Assembly: GCA_036023115.1 (NCBI GenBank)
Contig: JAYKKT010000064.1
Coordinates: forward strand, 10,987,001 to 11,051,000
DNA from: Brasenia schreberi
Taxonomy: Eukaryota; Streptophyta; Magnoliopsida; Nymphaeales; Cabombaceae
Reading direction: 5' to 3'
DNA length: 64,000 nucleotides
How positions within the stretch are numbered: the first letter of the stretch is position 1; each line of letters opens with the position of its first letter. A model generated the notes under the pieces. It saw nothing but the letters and a program-made list of their open reading frames with translations. It had not been told where the DNA came from and did no database searches. Positions 13,100 to 25,260 of this stretch are shown in pieces. The position numbers and the translations under genes are program-made.

Positions 13100-13960
13100 A
13101 TACCTATCATCAATCGATTTGAAGGAAATAGGTGTGAATCAACATGGAAGGAAGATTGAAAGAAGAATCATTATCATCTACATATGAAAATGATCAAAAG
13201 TTGGAACAATTTTAAATTACAAATATTCGGCTAGATGAAAGAAATTAGAGAGAAAAGCTTCTATTATTAGACAGAGTCCACCTCCTTTAGAAGAAAGCAG
13301 TGCAGATTATGAAAGATGGTCCAAAGATGATGCTCTTGTAAGTTCATGGCTAATTCAATCCATGAATCCTTCTATCAGTAAGACTTTTATGTATATGGAA
13401 TTAGCAACTAAAATTTGGTCTGTAGTGGAAGAAGCTTACTCCAAACAGAGAAATATATCAAAAGAATATGAGATTAATGAAAGAATAAGAAAATGCCGCC
13501 AAGGGACTAGATCAGTCAGTGAATACTATAAAGAATTACAAGAACTTTAGAATGAACAGATACATATTATGGAAAATAAGTGCAGCCACTATGTAAAAGA
13601 GAGAACAACTGAAAGAAAATTTTAAAAAGTGTTTGATTTACTTTGAGAAATTTCATCAGAATACGAATCAATCAAGTTAAATATTCTAAGCAAGGAAGAA
13701 CTTCCATCTCTTAGAACAGTATATTCACTCCTACTAAGGGAAGAAGATCGGAAGAATTTAGAGAAAGGTGAACATATATAAACTGAGAAATCTACATTTA
13801 TTGGTAGAGGACAGAGCAATTACTAGAGACTCATTTAGAGGTAGAGGAAGAGGAATGAATCAAAATTATGATGATAAGAGCAAACTACAATACACACATT
13901 GTGAAAATAAAAGACATACACGAGAGTATTATTGGAAAACCTCCAAAATATAAAGATTAA
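13100..13960 (+). pseudogene. Copia gag remnant
   Basis: Broken frames show WSKDDALVSSWLIQSMNP, then KIWSVVEEAYSKQ, then SVSEYYKELQEL, the pattern of the UBN2/gag polyprotein domain. A later frame holds a degraded zinc knuckle (YTHCENKRHTREYYW), missing two of the four CCHC ligands. Stops at 13550 and 13625 break the frame. Confidence 0.8.
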
Positions 13961-14079
13961 ATAAATTACAAAAATCAAAACACATCTACAGGATCAACCT
14001 TCAACCTCCTCATCAAAGAAAGAATTAAGTCCTACTTTCTTACAGTATTAGTAGTAACTACTTTCTTAAAGATTCTATA

Positions 14080-14665
14080 GTTTTTCCTAATTGGATAATA
14101 GATTCAGGGGCTGCCAATCATATAGTAGGAAACAAGTCTAATCTCATGCAATATGAAGTGACTTCAACTCCTCAGTATGTAAAAGTAGCAAATGGTTCTT
14201 TGATTCCGATGAAAGGAAAGGGAACAATTCAGAGAGATAATCTCAGACTTAACTCAGTGATATATATTCTAGAATTTTCAGTAAATCTACTTTTAGTAAG
14301 TTCCTTGGTTAGAAATATGAATTATACAATTACTTTCTCTCTATATGGTTGTATTTTTCAGGATTTGAGGACGGAAAGAATGTCATGCAATATGATAGGA
14401 AACAAGTCTAATCTCATGCAATATGAAGTGACTTTAACTCCTCAGTATGTAAAAGTAGCAAATGGTTCTTTGATTCCGATGGAAGGAAAAGGAACGATTC
14501 AGAGAGATAATCTCAGACTTAACTCAGTGATATATATTTCAGAATTTTCAGTAAATCTACTTTCAATAAGTTCCTTGGTTAGAGATATGAATTATACAGT
14601 TACTTTCTTTTTATATGGTTGTGTTTTTCAGGATTTGAGGATGGGAAGAATCTTTGAATGTGGTG
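14080..14665 (+). pseudogene. Copia protease region with internal duplication
   Basis: NWIIDSGAANHIVGN at about 14086-14133 is the aspartic protease active site (DSGA). The following 270 bases occur twice in tandem and in the same frame (about 14125-14394 and 14395-14660), so the strands after the active site are doubled. The DSG triad itself is not duplicated. Confidence 0.85.
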
Positions 14666-14749
14666 AATAATGTAATGGATTATACATACTACTCAGAGAT
14701 CAGATTTTAAGGCAAAAAAGAGCATTGACAGCTAGTACTACTGAATAAA

Positions 14750-15330
14750 AAATAAAAATTTGGTATAGTAGATTAGGACATTTGCTTGTTTCAAAATTAA
14801 GAGAGTTTGTTTCTTTTTCAATTCCTAGTGTTGTGGTCATTCAATGTGATGTATGCCAAAGAACAAAACATCATAGAGCTACTTTTCCTAGTAGTGAATC
14901 AAGATCTGTTGTTCCTTTTGAGTTGATACATTCTGATGTTTGGAGACTATGTTTGATACCTTCTTTTGGAAATTTTAAGTACTTCGTTACTTTTATTGAT
15001 GATTGTACTTCTCTCGGGTTGCACTTGCTGATATTCCTAATGGAAGATCAAGTTTCCAGTTATTCCGACTATACTTGTAAACCTTTTATACATAATGGTT
15101 CTAACACAATTTGGCAACCCAATTAAGATATTCCGTTCTGACAATGCAAAGGAATACTGTGAATGAGAAACTGCTTTCCAAATTCCTCTTTTATGATCAT
15201 CTCGTGGTATCTTGGATCAATCAGCACGCCCCCATCCCGGACACCCTCAACGAGAATGGGGTTGCGAGAGAAGAGAAGAAAAATCGCCATCGTCTCATGA
15301 ACTCGTTTCAGGACTCGTTATTGTATGTCA
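14750..15330 (+). pseudogene. Copia integrase remnant
   Basis: The GAG-pre-integrase zinc region reads IWYSRLGHL, CDVCQRTKHHRATFP, then PFELIHSDVW and KYFVTFIDDCTS. A frameshift near 15120 leads to FRSDNAKEY, and a degraded ENGVAREEKKNRHR corresponds to the QNGVAERKNRH motif of the catalytic core. Confidence 0.85.
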
Positions 15331-16229
15331 ATATGCCTGTTCTAAGTCTTGCGGGCCGAAAATTTGTCGTTTTTAACCGCCATGTTATTTGATTAATCAT
15401 ATGCCATCATACCTACATTCTAGCTTAACCACGACATGGTCTTAGAGTACATTCGACATGACCACATTTCCTACAGGGCCCTTATATCCCCATTATGACC
15501 AACTCTCCTCGATGGTCTCTTTGGATGTACTGTATTTGTCCATGATCATAGTCCCCCGGTCAAGATAAGCTAGATCCGGCTTCGAGCTATTAAATGTGTC
15601 TTCATCGGGTATGCCAAGTTACAAAAGGGGGGTACAAATGTTATTCACCACGTCACGACATTCGTGTGTCTACATCGTCTCCGCCGATGTTACTTTTTCA
15701 GAAGAACAGAGTATATTTCTACCTCTAGTCTCGACCTCGGGGGAGAGTAATGTCTAGAGGCTGAGGTTTCATTCGTTGTCATTTATTTCCTTGCTGTCCA
15801 GAATTCCTCCCAGGTCTCATAGAACCGGCCATCATTACCCGTACTCTAGAAGTAATCTCTACGTAGCGTTTGGGATTCAATACTGCGTGCCCTGCCCGTA
15901 CCCACCTCAAAATCCCTTCATGGTACCTATCAACGTCGAGCCACGGATCACCACTCACGTGCGAGCTCGGAGGTATAGCCACTGCATCCTCAAGTGAATC
16001 ATGTCCTACGCCCGTGCCTCACCGCTACGACCTCTAATCTCGAGATCCGTCGCTGATCTTACCTATTGCTCTTCGAAAAAGTACAAAGATCTACCTGCGA
16101 AATCTTCACCCTATATCATAATTTCTGAGTCTACTAAAAACCGCTCTATGCCCCATCAGAGTTATGCTTATTGTCAGTCTTTGTTCTCTGCTTCAATCCC
16201 TACATCAATACCAACAGGCACTCAAATAT

Positions 16230-16900
16230 CCGTGAATTGAGGCAAGCTATGATTGATGAGATGCTTGCCTCGAAAGATTGCTGGTGCTGGACTTAGTCCT
16301 CTCCTCCTGGAAGGACAAGACCGCGGGTGGGTTGCCGCCGATGGGTGTATGCCGCCGTGTTAAATATCGGTCTGATGGTACATTGGATCGCCTTATAGGC
16401 ACCCGCGCTTGTTGCCAAAGGGTTACACTCGAGACCTATGGGATTGATTATGAGGAGACATTTGCTCCGGTGGCAAAAATGAATACGGTGAGAGAATCAT
16501 CCCTACTCCCTCTGGCGTACCACACTTTAGTTGGGAGATGCATCAATTCGATGTTAAAAATGCTTTCCTACATGGAAGTACCTGGAGGAGGAATCTACAT
16601 GGAGATTCCACCTAGATTTATGTTAGTGGTGGGAATAAGGTATGTGCAAGAACTAAAAGGCATCTGCTATGGCCTCAAAACAATCTTCCCGTACTTGGTT
16701 TGGAAGGTTCACTCGTGCCATCGGGTATAGAAGTTTGGGATACAAACAAAGTCAAGTGACCATCTCTGGCCTTTATAAAAAATATTCTCGGGGATAGCAA
16801 ACTGTACACTTGCTTTTTGCAGTATATGTACGATGATAAGGATTATTATAAGAAAGTGATGACGAAGCTGTGTCGTGAAATATCAACAGATTGAAAGAGC
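16230..16900 (+). pseudogene. Copia reverse transcriptase remnant
   Basis: TYGIDYEETFAPVAKMNTVR is intact and diagnostic. It is preceded by degraded forms of the GCRWVY / RLVAKGY stretch and followed by broken QFDVKNAFLHG and YMEIPPRF motifs. Bases 15170-16720 look less AT-rich than the gag and protease part. Confidence 0.85.
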
Positions 16901-17399
16901 ATCCTGCGGTCAGCTACCTTTGAAACAAAAGACTCTCCTGGTAAGCTAAAATACTTCCTTTCTGGGATTCAGGTCAAGCTCTACTAAGCGGTGGCATCTT
17001 TATTGTCATTCACAAAGGAAATATGCTCTTAGATATATCTCGTGAAGAAACTGGTAATGTTGAATCAGTAAGCCTATTGACAGTCTATGAACCTTCCCAT
17101 GGAATCCGAAAATCATAAGCTCCCGTATCAAGGTGAATCTAAATTTCCAGGATCCAAGGTACAATACCAAAGACTTGTAGGAAAAGCTCGTAATGTTATC
17201 CCACACCAGAAGCCGATATCGACATTTCCCAGCTAGTGTGGTGAGTCAAATCCTATGCGGGCCTGGCCCGTATTGGAAATCATTGGAATGTTGTGAATAG
17301 CGATTATTCAAGTATATCATTAAGAAGGCCTCCAGGACAAAGTTGACGAAGATAAGGGAACAAATACCGAGGGCATAAGGAAATTTATTCATGGAAGTA

Positions 17400-17830
17400 T
17401 ACCCACGTCACTGATGCAGTGGCTCAGATCTCCTATGATGATCGAGATCCACCTCAGGATATTGTATTTCTTTGGAGTGGAAATCTCATGTCTTGGAGGA
17501 GTAAAAGTTAAGCAAAAAAATGTTGTTGTAAGATCAAGCGCAGAAGTCGAATATCAGAGGCTATGGCTCAGCCTACATGTGAGCTAATATGGCCTGAAGC
17601 ACAATTTCGATTCAAGAAAAGTGAATGTGAGGCATGGAACTATGAGATTGTTTACAGTGATAATCAAGCTCCACATCCACACATTGCACACAAACCCCTC
17701 ATTTCCATGAAACGAACAAAGCATATAGTAGGTTAGATCGCCATTTTCATTCAAGAGAAGATTGTTTCTCTGGGAGATTACCACATCATCGGTCAACTCA
17801 AATGACTTCAAGGCTCTCAGCTATGATTTG
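17400..17830 (+). pseudogene. Copia RNase H remnant
   Basis: Broken frames show the DRRSTSGYCxFLGGNLVSW-type segment, a VVARSSAEAEYR-type segment and CELIW (17440-17595), then the IxCHFIQEKI-like end (17735-17770). The polypurine tract and 3' LTR follow. Confidence 0.75.
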
Positions 17831-17915
17831 CTTCACCAAAGCTCTTCGGTACGACCAAGGATCAAGCTTATATATGCTTGCAAGTCGGGAATGCTAGATG
17901 ATATCTTTCACCCAA

Positions 17916-17927
17916 CTTGAGGGAGAG
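17916..17927 (+). promoter_or_regulatory. Polypurine tract
   Basis: TTGAGGGAGAG immediately precedes the TGT of the 3' LTR, the normal position for plus-strand priming in Copia elements. Confidence 0.85.
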
Positions 17928-18296
17928 TGTTAGTGTAGTATTTTTAAAATTGTGTTTTAAAGGTGTAGTAAATGTGTAGTATTAGGAATTAGTGTCAGAA
18001 CTCAGTATCTTATTGAATCAGTCAGTATCTTACTGGGTCTCTTGTAAATCGGATCCTAATGGATCAGTTTCTAATCCATTAAGACCTTAAGTTAATTAAT
18101 AACTAATTAGGGGTATAGTGGTTATTTAAGTTAGATTAGGTTTTATATAATCTCTATTGTAATTAGGGTTAACATGTAACTGAATAAAGAAAAGAGGTAG
18201 CGGCAGGAAGAATGTGCCGACCAACCCATTCAATCTTTCTTCTAATGTCTGATTTATTTTCTTCATTTTGTTGAGTGATTTTTCACCAAAACAATA
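17928..18296 (+). repeat. 3' LTR of plus-strand Copia
   Basis: Same length as the 5' LTR, about 93% identical by eye, mostly transitions. It ends in TA instead of the usual CA, a single C-to-T change. Confidence 0.95.
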
Positions 18297-18301
18297 ACTT
18301 C

Positions 18302-19003
18302 GTCTTGATTCCTACACTCTCTTCCCTCTCTAAGCCCTTCCCTAGGAGCTTACGAATTCCCAAGATGTAGCACTCCAAGGCCCTTAGCCCCCCAAGACCC
18401 CAAGGTGCAACCACTCTCCAAATACTCCAAGATGTACAAGATGAGATTCACACCCCTCCTTGGCCTCTATTTATAGGCAAAGGAGGGCCTTCTAGGCCCT
18501 TCCTTGGGGCGGGTGGCCCGAGACCCATATCCAGCCCCATGTTCTCCAATTTCACGTGGAGTGGTCCCCTTTGGTCAAACATGGACCAACCCTATGTGGG
18601 ATGGTTGTAGGCTTGAATCATGTGCACCTAGCCATGATTGGCTAGGTCTTTGATGCCTCTAAGTGCAATTTGGCAAGACTTGCTCTTCAAAGTGAAGCCT
18701 TGATTGAGCTCCATTGTGGCTCGTCTTATTTCACTTGATAAAATTTGGTATATAGGTTGGACATGGCTTGATAAGACCTTCGAATCAACCCAAGATGTAG
18801 TCCACTTCAACTTGCTAAAGTCGGCTAGCCTTTGTCAAAATGTTGCATTTGGTTCAAACAAGTTGTTGACTAAATTTGAGATGATAAGCAACTCGAGTTG
18901 TCTTGTGATGATGTTGGCCCATTCAACTTGATCTTTGATGAAGACATGCCTTGACTAAACGTGGTCCACTTTCTTGCTCCACGGCTTGACTTTTGCGATT
19001 TCA
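18302..19003 (-). mobile_element. Inserted LTR-like block, right part
   Basis: Continues the block at 10701-12022 once the plus-strand Copia is removed. A minus-strand TATAAATA (18468-18475) followed by a C/G-rich leader suggests an LTR promoter. The minus strand could start with TGAAATCGC at about 19003, the point where the Copia reverse-transcriptase/RNase H frame breaks off. Confidence 0.4.
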
Positions 19004-20280
19004 AGATAACTTAGAATCATGTTCACAACTATCTAATATTCATTACTTTGATATATGCTTACAAGACTAACAACAAAGTTGATATAAGGTCTTGTACATA
19101 ACATATCATACATCAAGCTACCCACAACTTATGCATAAGGAACGTTAGCCGTATTGTCTCCTTCATTGGAATAATCATTCTTGTTGAGTTTTACCTCTTT
19201 TGCAATGGGTGTAAATGCAGACTTGTATTCACCCATTTTAAATTTTTTGAGGATATAATCAATATATCTCTCCTTACTTAGGCATAGAAGTTTAGATTAC
19301 CTATCTCGAGAAATCTTTATATCTAGGATATAGGATGTTTCCTCCATATCCTTTATTTCAAACCTTGAGTTTAACCATGATTTGGTTTTGACAATCATCT
19401 CATTGTCATTCTTAGTCAATAATATGTTATCTACATATAATGATAAGATAACAAAGTGACTCCTATTGTTTCAGACATATACATAGTGATCAAGCTCATT
19501 TGTCACAAACTCAAATTCAATAATGTCATTTTGAAAAGTCAAATACCATTGACGAGGTGATTGTTTAAGGCCATATAGGAATTTTTTTCAACCTCTATAC
19601 TTTATCTTCTTGGCCTTCAACTATATATCCTTTAGGCTAATGCATATATATTATTTCATCTAAATCTATATTTCAAAAAGTAGTTTTTACATCTAATTGA
19701 TGTAAATCCAAATTATAGTATGCTGATATCACCAAGATTATTCTCATAGATGCAAATTTCGTAACAGAAAAATATGTCTCAACATAATCTATCCCTCATT
19801 TTGAGAAAATCCCTTTACAACCAACCTCACTTTAAACTTTTTGATTGATCCAATGACTTTATATTACTTTTTCAAAACCCATTTGCAACCTATGACTTTT
19901 TTATTTTTGGCAAATCAACCAACTCTCATACTTGGTTTCTTTCAATGGATTCAATTTTCTCATCCATGGTTTTCTCTCAATCTATTGATTAAGATGAGTC
20001 AATAGCCTACCTATAAGTCAAGTTATCAATCAACTCATCTAAATCTACCGAATTGCATTCTTCTTATATGAGATAAGTGTGATAATTCTTTAAGTAGGAT
20101 GATACGACCCTAGGCCTTTTATGTCTATTTAAAGTTTCGGTTGATTCAGGAAGATCTTTTATGGGTTTAAATGATGATTTATCTATATCTACTAGATTAT
20201 CAACAGACTCATCATCATTCTCAAAGATACCATTCTTAGTATCTTCTAAGAATTCAACATCTCTGCTCTCTATCAATCAT
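19004..20280 (-). pseudogene. Reverse transcriptase of the minus-strand Copia element
   Basis: On the minus strand near 19140-19060 the frame reads NVPYA, VVGSLMYDMLCTRP and INFVVSLVS, the segment just after the polymerase core in Copia. To the right, degraded RT motifs run to about 19950, and 20064-20276 encodes an acidic linker (starting MIESRDVEF) of the kind found before RT. Stops are frequent. Confidence 0.75.
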
Positions 20281-20299
20281 AGTCCTTATGATAAAAATG

Positions 20300-20795
20300 A
20301 TATCCTTTTGAGCCTTTAGGATACCTGATGAATATGCATCTCAAGGACCCGTTGTCTAGCTTGGCTCTAGATTGATCAAGGATCATCACATGAGTAATAG
20401 ATCTCACCTCCTGAGATGACCTAGGTTAGGTTTTCTTCCAAACCATATCTTATATAGTGTAGTGAATACAACTTTACATGATACTCTATTAAGTATGTAC
20501 ACAATTGTACTTACTGCTTCTTCCCAAAATATCCTTGGGAGAGAGGCATCAATTAGCATTGACCTAGTTATATTTAGTAAGGTCTTATTATATCTTTCAA
20601 CTACACCATTTTACCCAAGTGTTTTATGCATTATATTTTGTTTTGAAATACCAAAGTTTTTCTAGAATTCCAAAAAATTCTATAGAGGTGTACTCACCAC
20701 CTCCATTTGATGTCAAAACTTTGATTGTATGCCCTAGTTGATTTTCAACTTTCTATTTATATTCTTTGAATACTTCAAGTGCCTTAGATTTATAT

Positions 20796-20862
<67 letters not shown>

Positions 20863-21830
20863 AGTAATCATCAATAAAGGTTATGAAATAGACTTTTCTC
20901 GATATGATATTACTCTAAAAGGTTCACATAAATCAATGTGAATAACTTCCAATAGGGTTGTTGTCCTTGTTGTTTCTTTGAGAAAATATTTTCTCATAAT
21001 TTTTTCTTGTATAAAGGCTTCACATTTATCAAAAGTGTTTTCATTAAATTTTGTTAATAGGTCAAAGTTGGATAATTTTCTCAACTTTTCTAGACTTATA
21101 TGTCATACGCATTTATGCCATATATTCACATCAACATTAAATGCATAATCAATATAAGTAGAAGAACTTTTATTTTCATTGATATTCAATTTGAACAATC
21201 TATGTTCTACATCAAATTCTTCAAAGAAAAATACTCTCCCATGCTTCCCTATAGTCAATTTTCTAGGAATAAATATGACCTCAAAATCCTTTTTAACCAA
21301 GACAAGGATTGAAACCAGATTGCATCTTATAGTTAGCACAATCCATACTTCAATCAGTATAACCGGTGTGCCTTCTACATAAATTCTAAGGGACCCAGTT
21401 CAAAGAACATTTGAGAAAGTGTTATTTCTCATTTATACCCGGTGTTCTCCTAGTTTATATTCCTTTAGATCTATTTTCCCTACTTTGCTCTTAGAGATGG
21501 TTCTCGTCATTCCTGAGTTAATCCACCAACCAGTCATTGGGTGGTCCATATATAAGCATTTTGATATCACACAGATTATATTATGCTTTTCCGATTGTTT
21601 GCATTATTGGTTGTTTCCATAATTTTTCTTATTGCGATAATCTCTCTTATAGTATCTCATTTTTACACAACTGAAACACTTGACTCAAGAAGCGGTTTTC
21701 TGTGATTTCTTAAAAGGTTGAGCACTCTTTTTGTTATTTTTGTCAAACCTTTTGTTTAATTTTTTTTTTTTCTGATTGTCTTTAGAGCTATTCCTTATCT
21801 CATATTTTACTACTAATAATTTTTCTTTTA
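20300..21830 (-). pseudogene. Integrase and zinc-knuckle part of the minus-strand Copia element
   Basis: Minus-strand 20881-21084 reads CEAFIQEKIMRKYF and VIHIDLCEPFR, the integrase zinc region and the start of the core (usual form ...LELIHTDLCGPF). Further upstream (about 21630-21690) KCFSCVKMRYYKRDY is a decayed CCHC zinc knuckle at the end of gag, preceded by a Lys/Asn-rich run. The frame joins gag across the LINE at 21850. Confidence 0.75.
20799..20860. repeat. (AT)n microsatellite inside the Copia relic
   Basis: About 62 bases of AT repeat within the integrase region of the minus-strand Copia element. Confidence 0.96.
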
Positions 21831-22161
21831 TATTATATATTTGCTAGTTTAACTCCACCCATGTAAGGGATCACCATTGCATTGCCAATCCCAAGCCCGG
21901 ATAAAGGAGGAGGGTTGTGTTAGGCTTCCGACAGCCAACGTAAAACTTCATCGGATTTTTACAACATGAATTACAAAAATTATTAGCATTGCTTTGGGGC
22001 ATCCCCGTCTAGCGACGTGCTGCAGAGCCCAAGTGTAGTAAGAAGTAAGCAAGGGCCACTATATTTTTGCCCGAATGTAGTGAATCAATTGCAGAGAGGG
22101 TTCACACATCATAGATGGGTGTGGGTAGAAGTTAGTCCCACTACATTGCCTCCCAAATGTA

Positions 22162-22954
22162 ATGAAAAATTTTCAGAGAGGGTCTCTATATTTTGATTAT
22201 GGACGAATGCGGGAGGTAAGGAAGCTAGTCCTAGATAATAAGATTCGTATTGGTTCTTGGAATATCGGAACATTATCGGGTAAGCTAATGGAGGTGGTAG
22301 ATACTATGATTCGGAGAAAGATTCATATTCTATGTTTACAAGAGACAAAATGGGTTAGAGAAAAAGCAAAGGAGATAGAGGATATAGGTTTTAAATTATG
22401 GTACTCAAGTAAAGAAAAGGCTCGAAACGGAGTTGGTATTATCATAAATAAAGATTTAAAGTATAGTGTAGTAAACATACAATGATATGGTGACCGAATC
22501 ATGATGTTGAAATTAGTGTTAGGAGCAGAGGTTTTGAATATAGTTTATGCTTACACACCCCAAATAGGACTAAAAGATGATATAAAGATAGTTTTTTTGG
22601 GAAGAGTTAGATAAGGTGTTTCAAAAGATTCTACAAAGGGAGATGATTTGTTTAGGAGGAGATTTAAATAGAAATATCGGTAAAGAGGCATTAGGATATC
22701 AAGAGATTCATGGAAACTTTGGTTTTGGAGATATAAATGAGGAAGGTAGGGAGATTTTTAATTTTGCTATGTCATTTGATCTCTTTATAGTCAATGCAAT
22801 CTTCAAAAAACGAGATGAACATTTAATTACTTATAAGAGTGGCTTATCACAAACACAAATTGATTACTTTATTTATAGAAAAAAAGATAGAGCGTGTTGT
22901 AAAGATTGTAAGGTAATTCCAAGAGAAAGCTTAACCACCCAACATCGACTTTAG
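22162..22954 (+). pseudogene. RTE endonuclease domain
   Basis: The first frame reads IRIGSWNIGTLSGKL, ILCLQETKW and ARNGVGIIINKDLK. A stop at 22483 and a shift follow. The second frame (22616-22954) reads ICLGGDLNRNIG, FGFGDINEEGREI, QIDYFIYR and TTQHRL. These are the catalytic and structural motifs of the exonuclease-endonuclease-phosphatase fold: Glu in QETKW, Asp/Asn in GDLN, His near the end. In RTE elements this enzyme nicks the target DNA. Confidence 0.9.
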
Positions 22955-22956
22955 TT

Positions 22957-24499
22957 ATGGATTTACAAATAAAAAAATGGACAAAGAAGAAAAGAGTGCA
23001 TCGAGCTATTCGGACTAAATGGTGGAACCTCAAAAGTGAGAAAGAAGATATATTTAAACAGAAAGTCCTTCAAGGAGATGTTTGGAATTATATTGGCACA
23101 CCCTGTGATATGTTTTACAATATGGCTATACATATTAGGAAAGTGGTGAAAGATGCGTTAAGGGTATCTAAGGGAGGTGTACCGGCACAAAAGAAGCTTG
23201 GTGGTGGAGTGAAGTAGTACAAAATAAAATCAAGTACAAATTATATTATGCTAAGAAAACTAGTGAAACTTTAGAAGCTTATAAGAAAGCAAAGAAGGAA
23301 GCGAAAAAGACCGTTAGTGAAGCAAAAGCTAAGATTTTGGATGACTTATATAAAAAAACTCAATTCAAAAGAGGGTGAAAGAGATATTTTTAGGATAGCT
23401 AGGACTAGAGATAAGAAAACTAAAGATCTTAATTATGTTAGATGCATAAAAGACGAGGATGAAAATTTTCTAGTGGCAAATGATGATATAAGAAATAGAT
23501 GAAAAAACTATTTTATAATATTTTTAATGAAAATAAAGATGTTAGTATTAGTTTAGGAGATTTAGTCAAGTAAGAAAAGTATATAAACCACAATTTCTAT
23601 CGACGTATTCAAAAGAATGAAGTCAAAGAGGCTCTTAAACATATGAAGAGTGGTAAATCGGTAGGACCAAATAATATTTCTATAGAAGTTTGGAAAATAC
23701 TAGGAGAAATAGGAATCACTTGGCTCACAAGACTATTTAATGAAATATGGAAAAACCAAAAGATACCCGAGGAATGGAGAGCAAGTACACTTATACCCAT
23801 ATATAAGAACAAGGGAGACATTCAAAATTATGCGAATTATCGAGGTATCAAGTTAATGAGTCATACTATGAAATTATGGGAAAGAATTATCGAATGTAAG
23901 TTAAGACAAGTATCAAGTACAATAGAGAACCAATTTGGATTTATGCCAGGCAGATCTACTATTAAAGCGATTCACCTTTTGAGATGTCTTATGGAACATT
24001 TTAGAGCAAAAAAGAAAGACCTTCACATGATATTTATTGATCTAGAAAAAGCTTATGATAGGGTACGAGGGAGGTTCTTTGAAGAACCTTGGAAAAAAGA
24101 GATATCCCATTGACATATATTAACCTTATAAGAGACATGTATGATGGTGCAAAAACATGTGTGAGGACTCATGAAGGAACGACAGACTTCTTTGAAGTTA
24201 ATATTGGGTTACATCAAGGATCAACTTTAAGTTCATACTTATTTATAATGGTGATGGATGAGTTAACAAAACATATTCAAGATGAAGTACCTTCGTGTAT
24301 GTTATTTGTAGATGACATTGTATTAGTGGAGGAGTCTAAGGAAAAAGTTAATAGAAAATTGGAACTATGGAGAGAAACATTAGAAAGCAAAGGCCTCCAA
24401 CTTAGTAGAACAAAGACAGAATATATGGAATGTAAGTTTGATCATTTGGCTACTTCAGAGGACATAGAAATTAAAATTGACACACATTGCATTCCCTAA
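22957..24499 (+). pseudogene. RTE reverse transcriptase domain
   Basis: Frames at 22957-23217 and 23317-23502 form the linker. The polymerase begins at 23643 with [15 protein letters not shown], then [54 protein letters not shown] and [11 protein letters not shown]. After a shift at about 24100 it continues with VRTHEGTTDFFEVNIGLHQG, FVDDIVLVEES and LQLSRTKTEYME. The active-site box reads FVDD where FADD is usual in this clade. Stops at 23217 and 23502 and the shift at 24100 disable it. Confidence 0.9.
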
Positions 24500-24833
24500 A
24501 AGGAAAGTTTTAAATACCTAGGGTCAATTTTTCAAAGTGATGGAAGAATTGATGGAGATGTTACACATAGAATTAATGCTGGTTGGTTAAAATAGAGAGA
24601 AGCATCAGGTATTCTTTGTGATAAGAAGATACCATTAAAATTAAAAGATAAATATTATAGAGCAGCAATTAGGCCTGCCATGTTTTATGGTTCTGAGTAT
24701 TGGGTAGTTAATCATCAACATGTGTAAACAGTAGGGATATGTGGAAACAAAGAATCCATATAGCTGACCCCGTCTCGTATGGGAAAAGGCTTAGTTGTTG
24801 TTTGTTGTTGTTGTATTGTATATTTGCTAGTTT

Positions 24834-25260
24834 GAGGGGCAATTCAGAAAGGTTTGTTTCACCCCCTAATCTAAGAGCAGTAGTGACCATATTTCAGGAT
24901 GGAGGAAGACTATTCAGTATTGTGGATATTTACATCTGTTCTGGGTTGACTAATTTGGCTACAGCTAAATCTCTTACCATTACTAACATATAGTTCACAT
25001 GTTCTACCACATTGTCTTCTTTCATCTTATAAGAGTTATACCTTTGTAGCAGTAATTGAACATGTAGTTTAGTTGTAGTATCATATTTAATTGTTATTGA
25101 ATTAAACAGATCTTTTACGATCTCATATTCTTGAAAGATTCTAATCAGATCATCCACCATATATGTTAACATGATAGTTCTTGATATCATGTCATCTCTT
25201 AGAAATGTTTTATATATTTCTTTTTGTTGCTCTGTGGTGTTAGGAGGTGGTGGACGTATT
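24834..25260 (-). pseudogene. Gag of the minus-strand Copia element
   Basis: Minus-strand frames read RTIMLTYMVDDLIRIFQEYE, KLHVQLLLQRYNSYKMKE and VEHVNYMLVMVRDLA, then MVTTALRLGGETNLSELPLK up to the LINE insertion point, matching the UBN2-type gag domain of Copia elements. The frame resumes on the far side of the LINE. Confidence 0.8.

Larger units (their letters stand above)
12028..18296 (+). mobile_element. Plus-strand Copia retrotransposon, complete but decayed
   Basis: Two 369-bp LTRs (12028-12396, 17928-18296) flank an interior of 5.5 kb and are bounded by the 5-bp target duplication ACTTC (12023-12027 and 18297-18301). A degraded initiator-methionine primer-binding site (TGATATCATAGC) abuts the 5' LTR. 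A purine-rich TTGAGGGAGAG abuts the 3' LTR. Domain order is gag, protease, integrase, reverse transcriptase, RNase H, which defines Copia. Every domain carries stops or frameshifts. By eye the LTRs differ at about 26 of 369 positions with no indels, so the insertion is old. It lies inside the LTR-like block that itself interrupts the minus-strand Copia. Confidence 0.95.
21836..24833 (+). mobile_element. RTE-clade LINE with 15-bp target duplication
   Basis: The element spans 21851-24818, between identical 15-bp copies of TATATTTGCTAGTTT (21836-21850 and 24819-24833). It carries an APE-type endonuclease, then a reverse transcriptase, and ends with GGGAAAAGGCTTAGTTGTTG plus a TTG-rich tail, as plant RTE elements do. 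About 310 bases near the 3' end are missing compared with the copy at 57.2 kb. Several frameshifts and stops make it inactive. It is inserted in gag of the minus-strand Copia. Confidence 0.93.
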
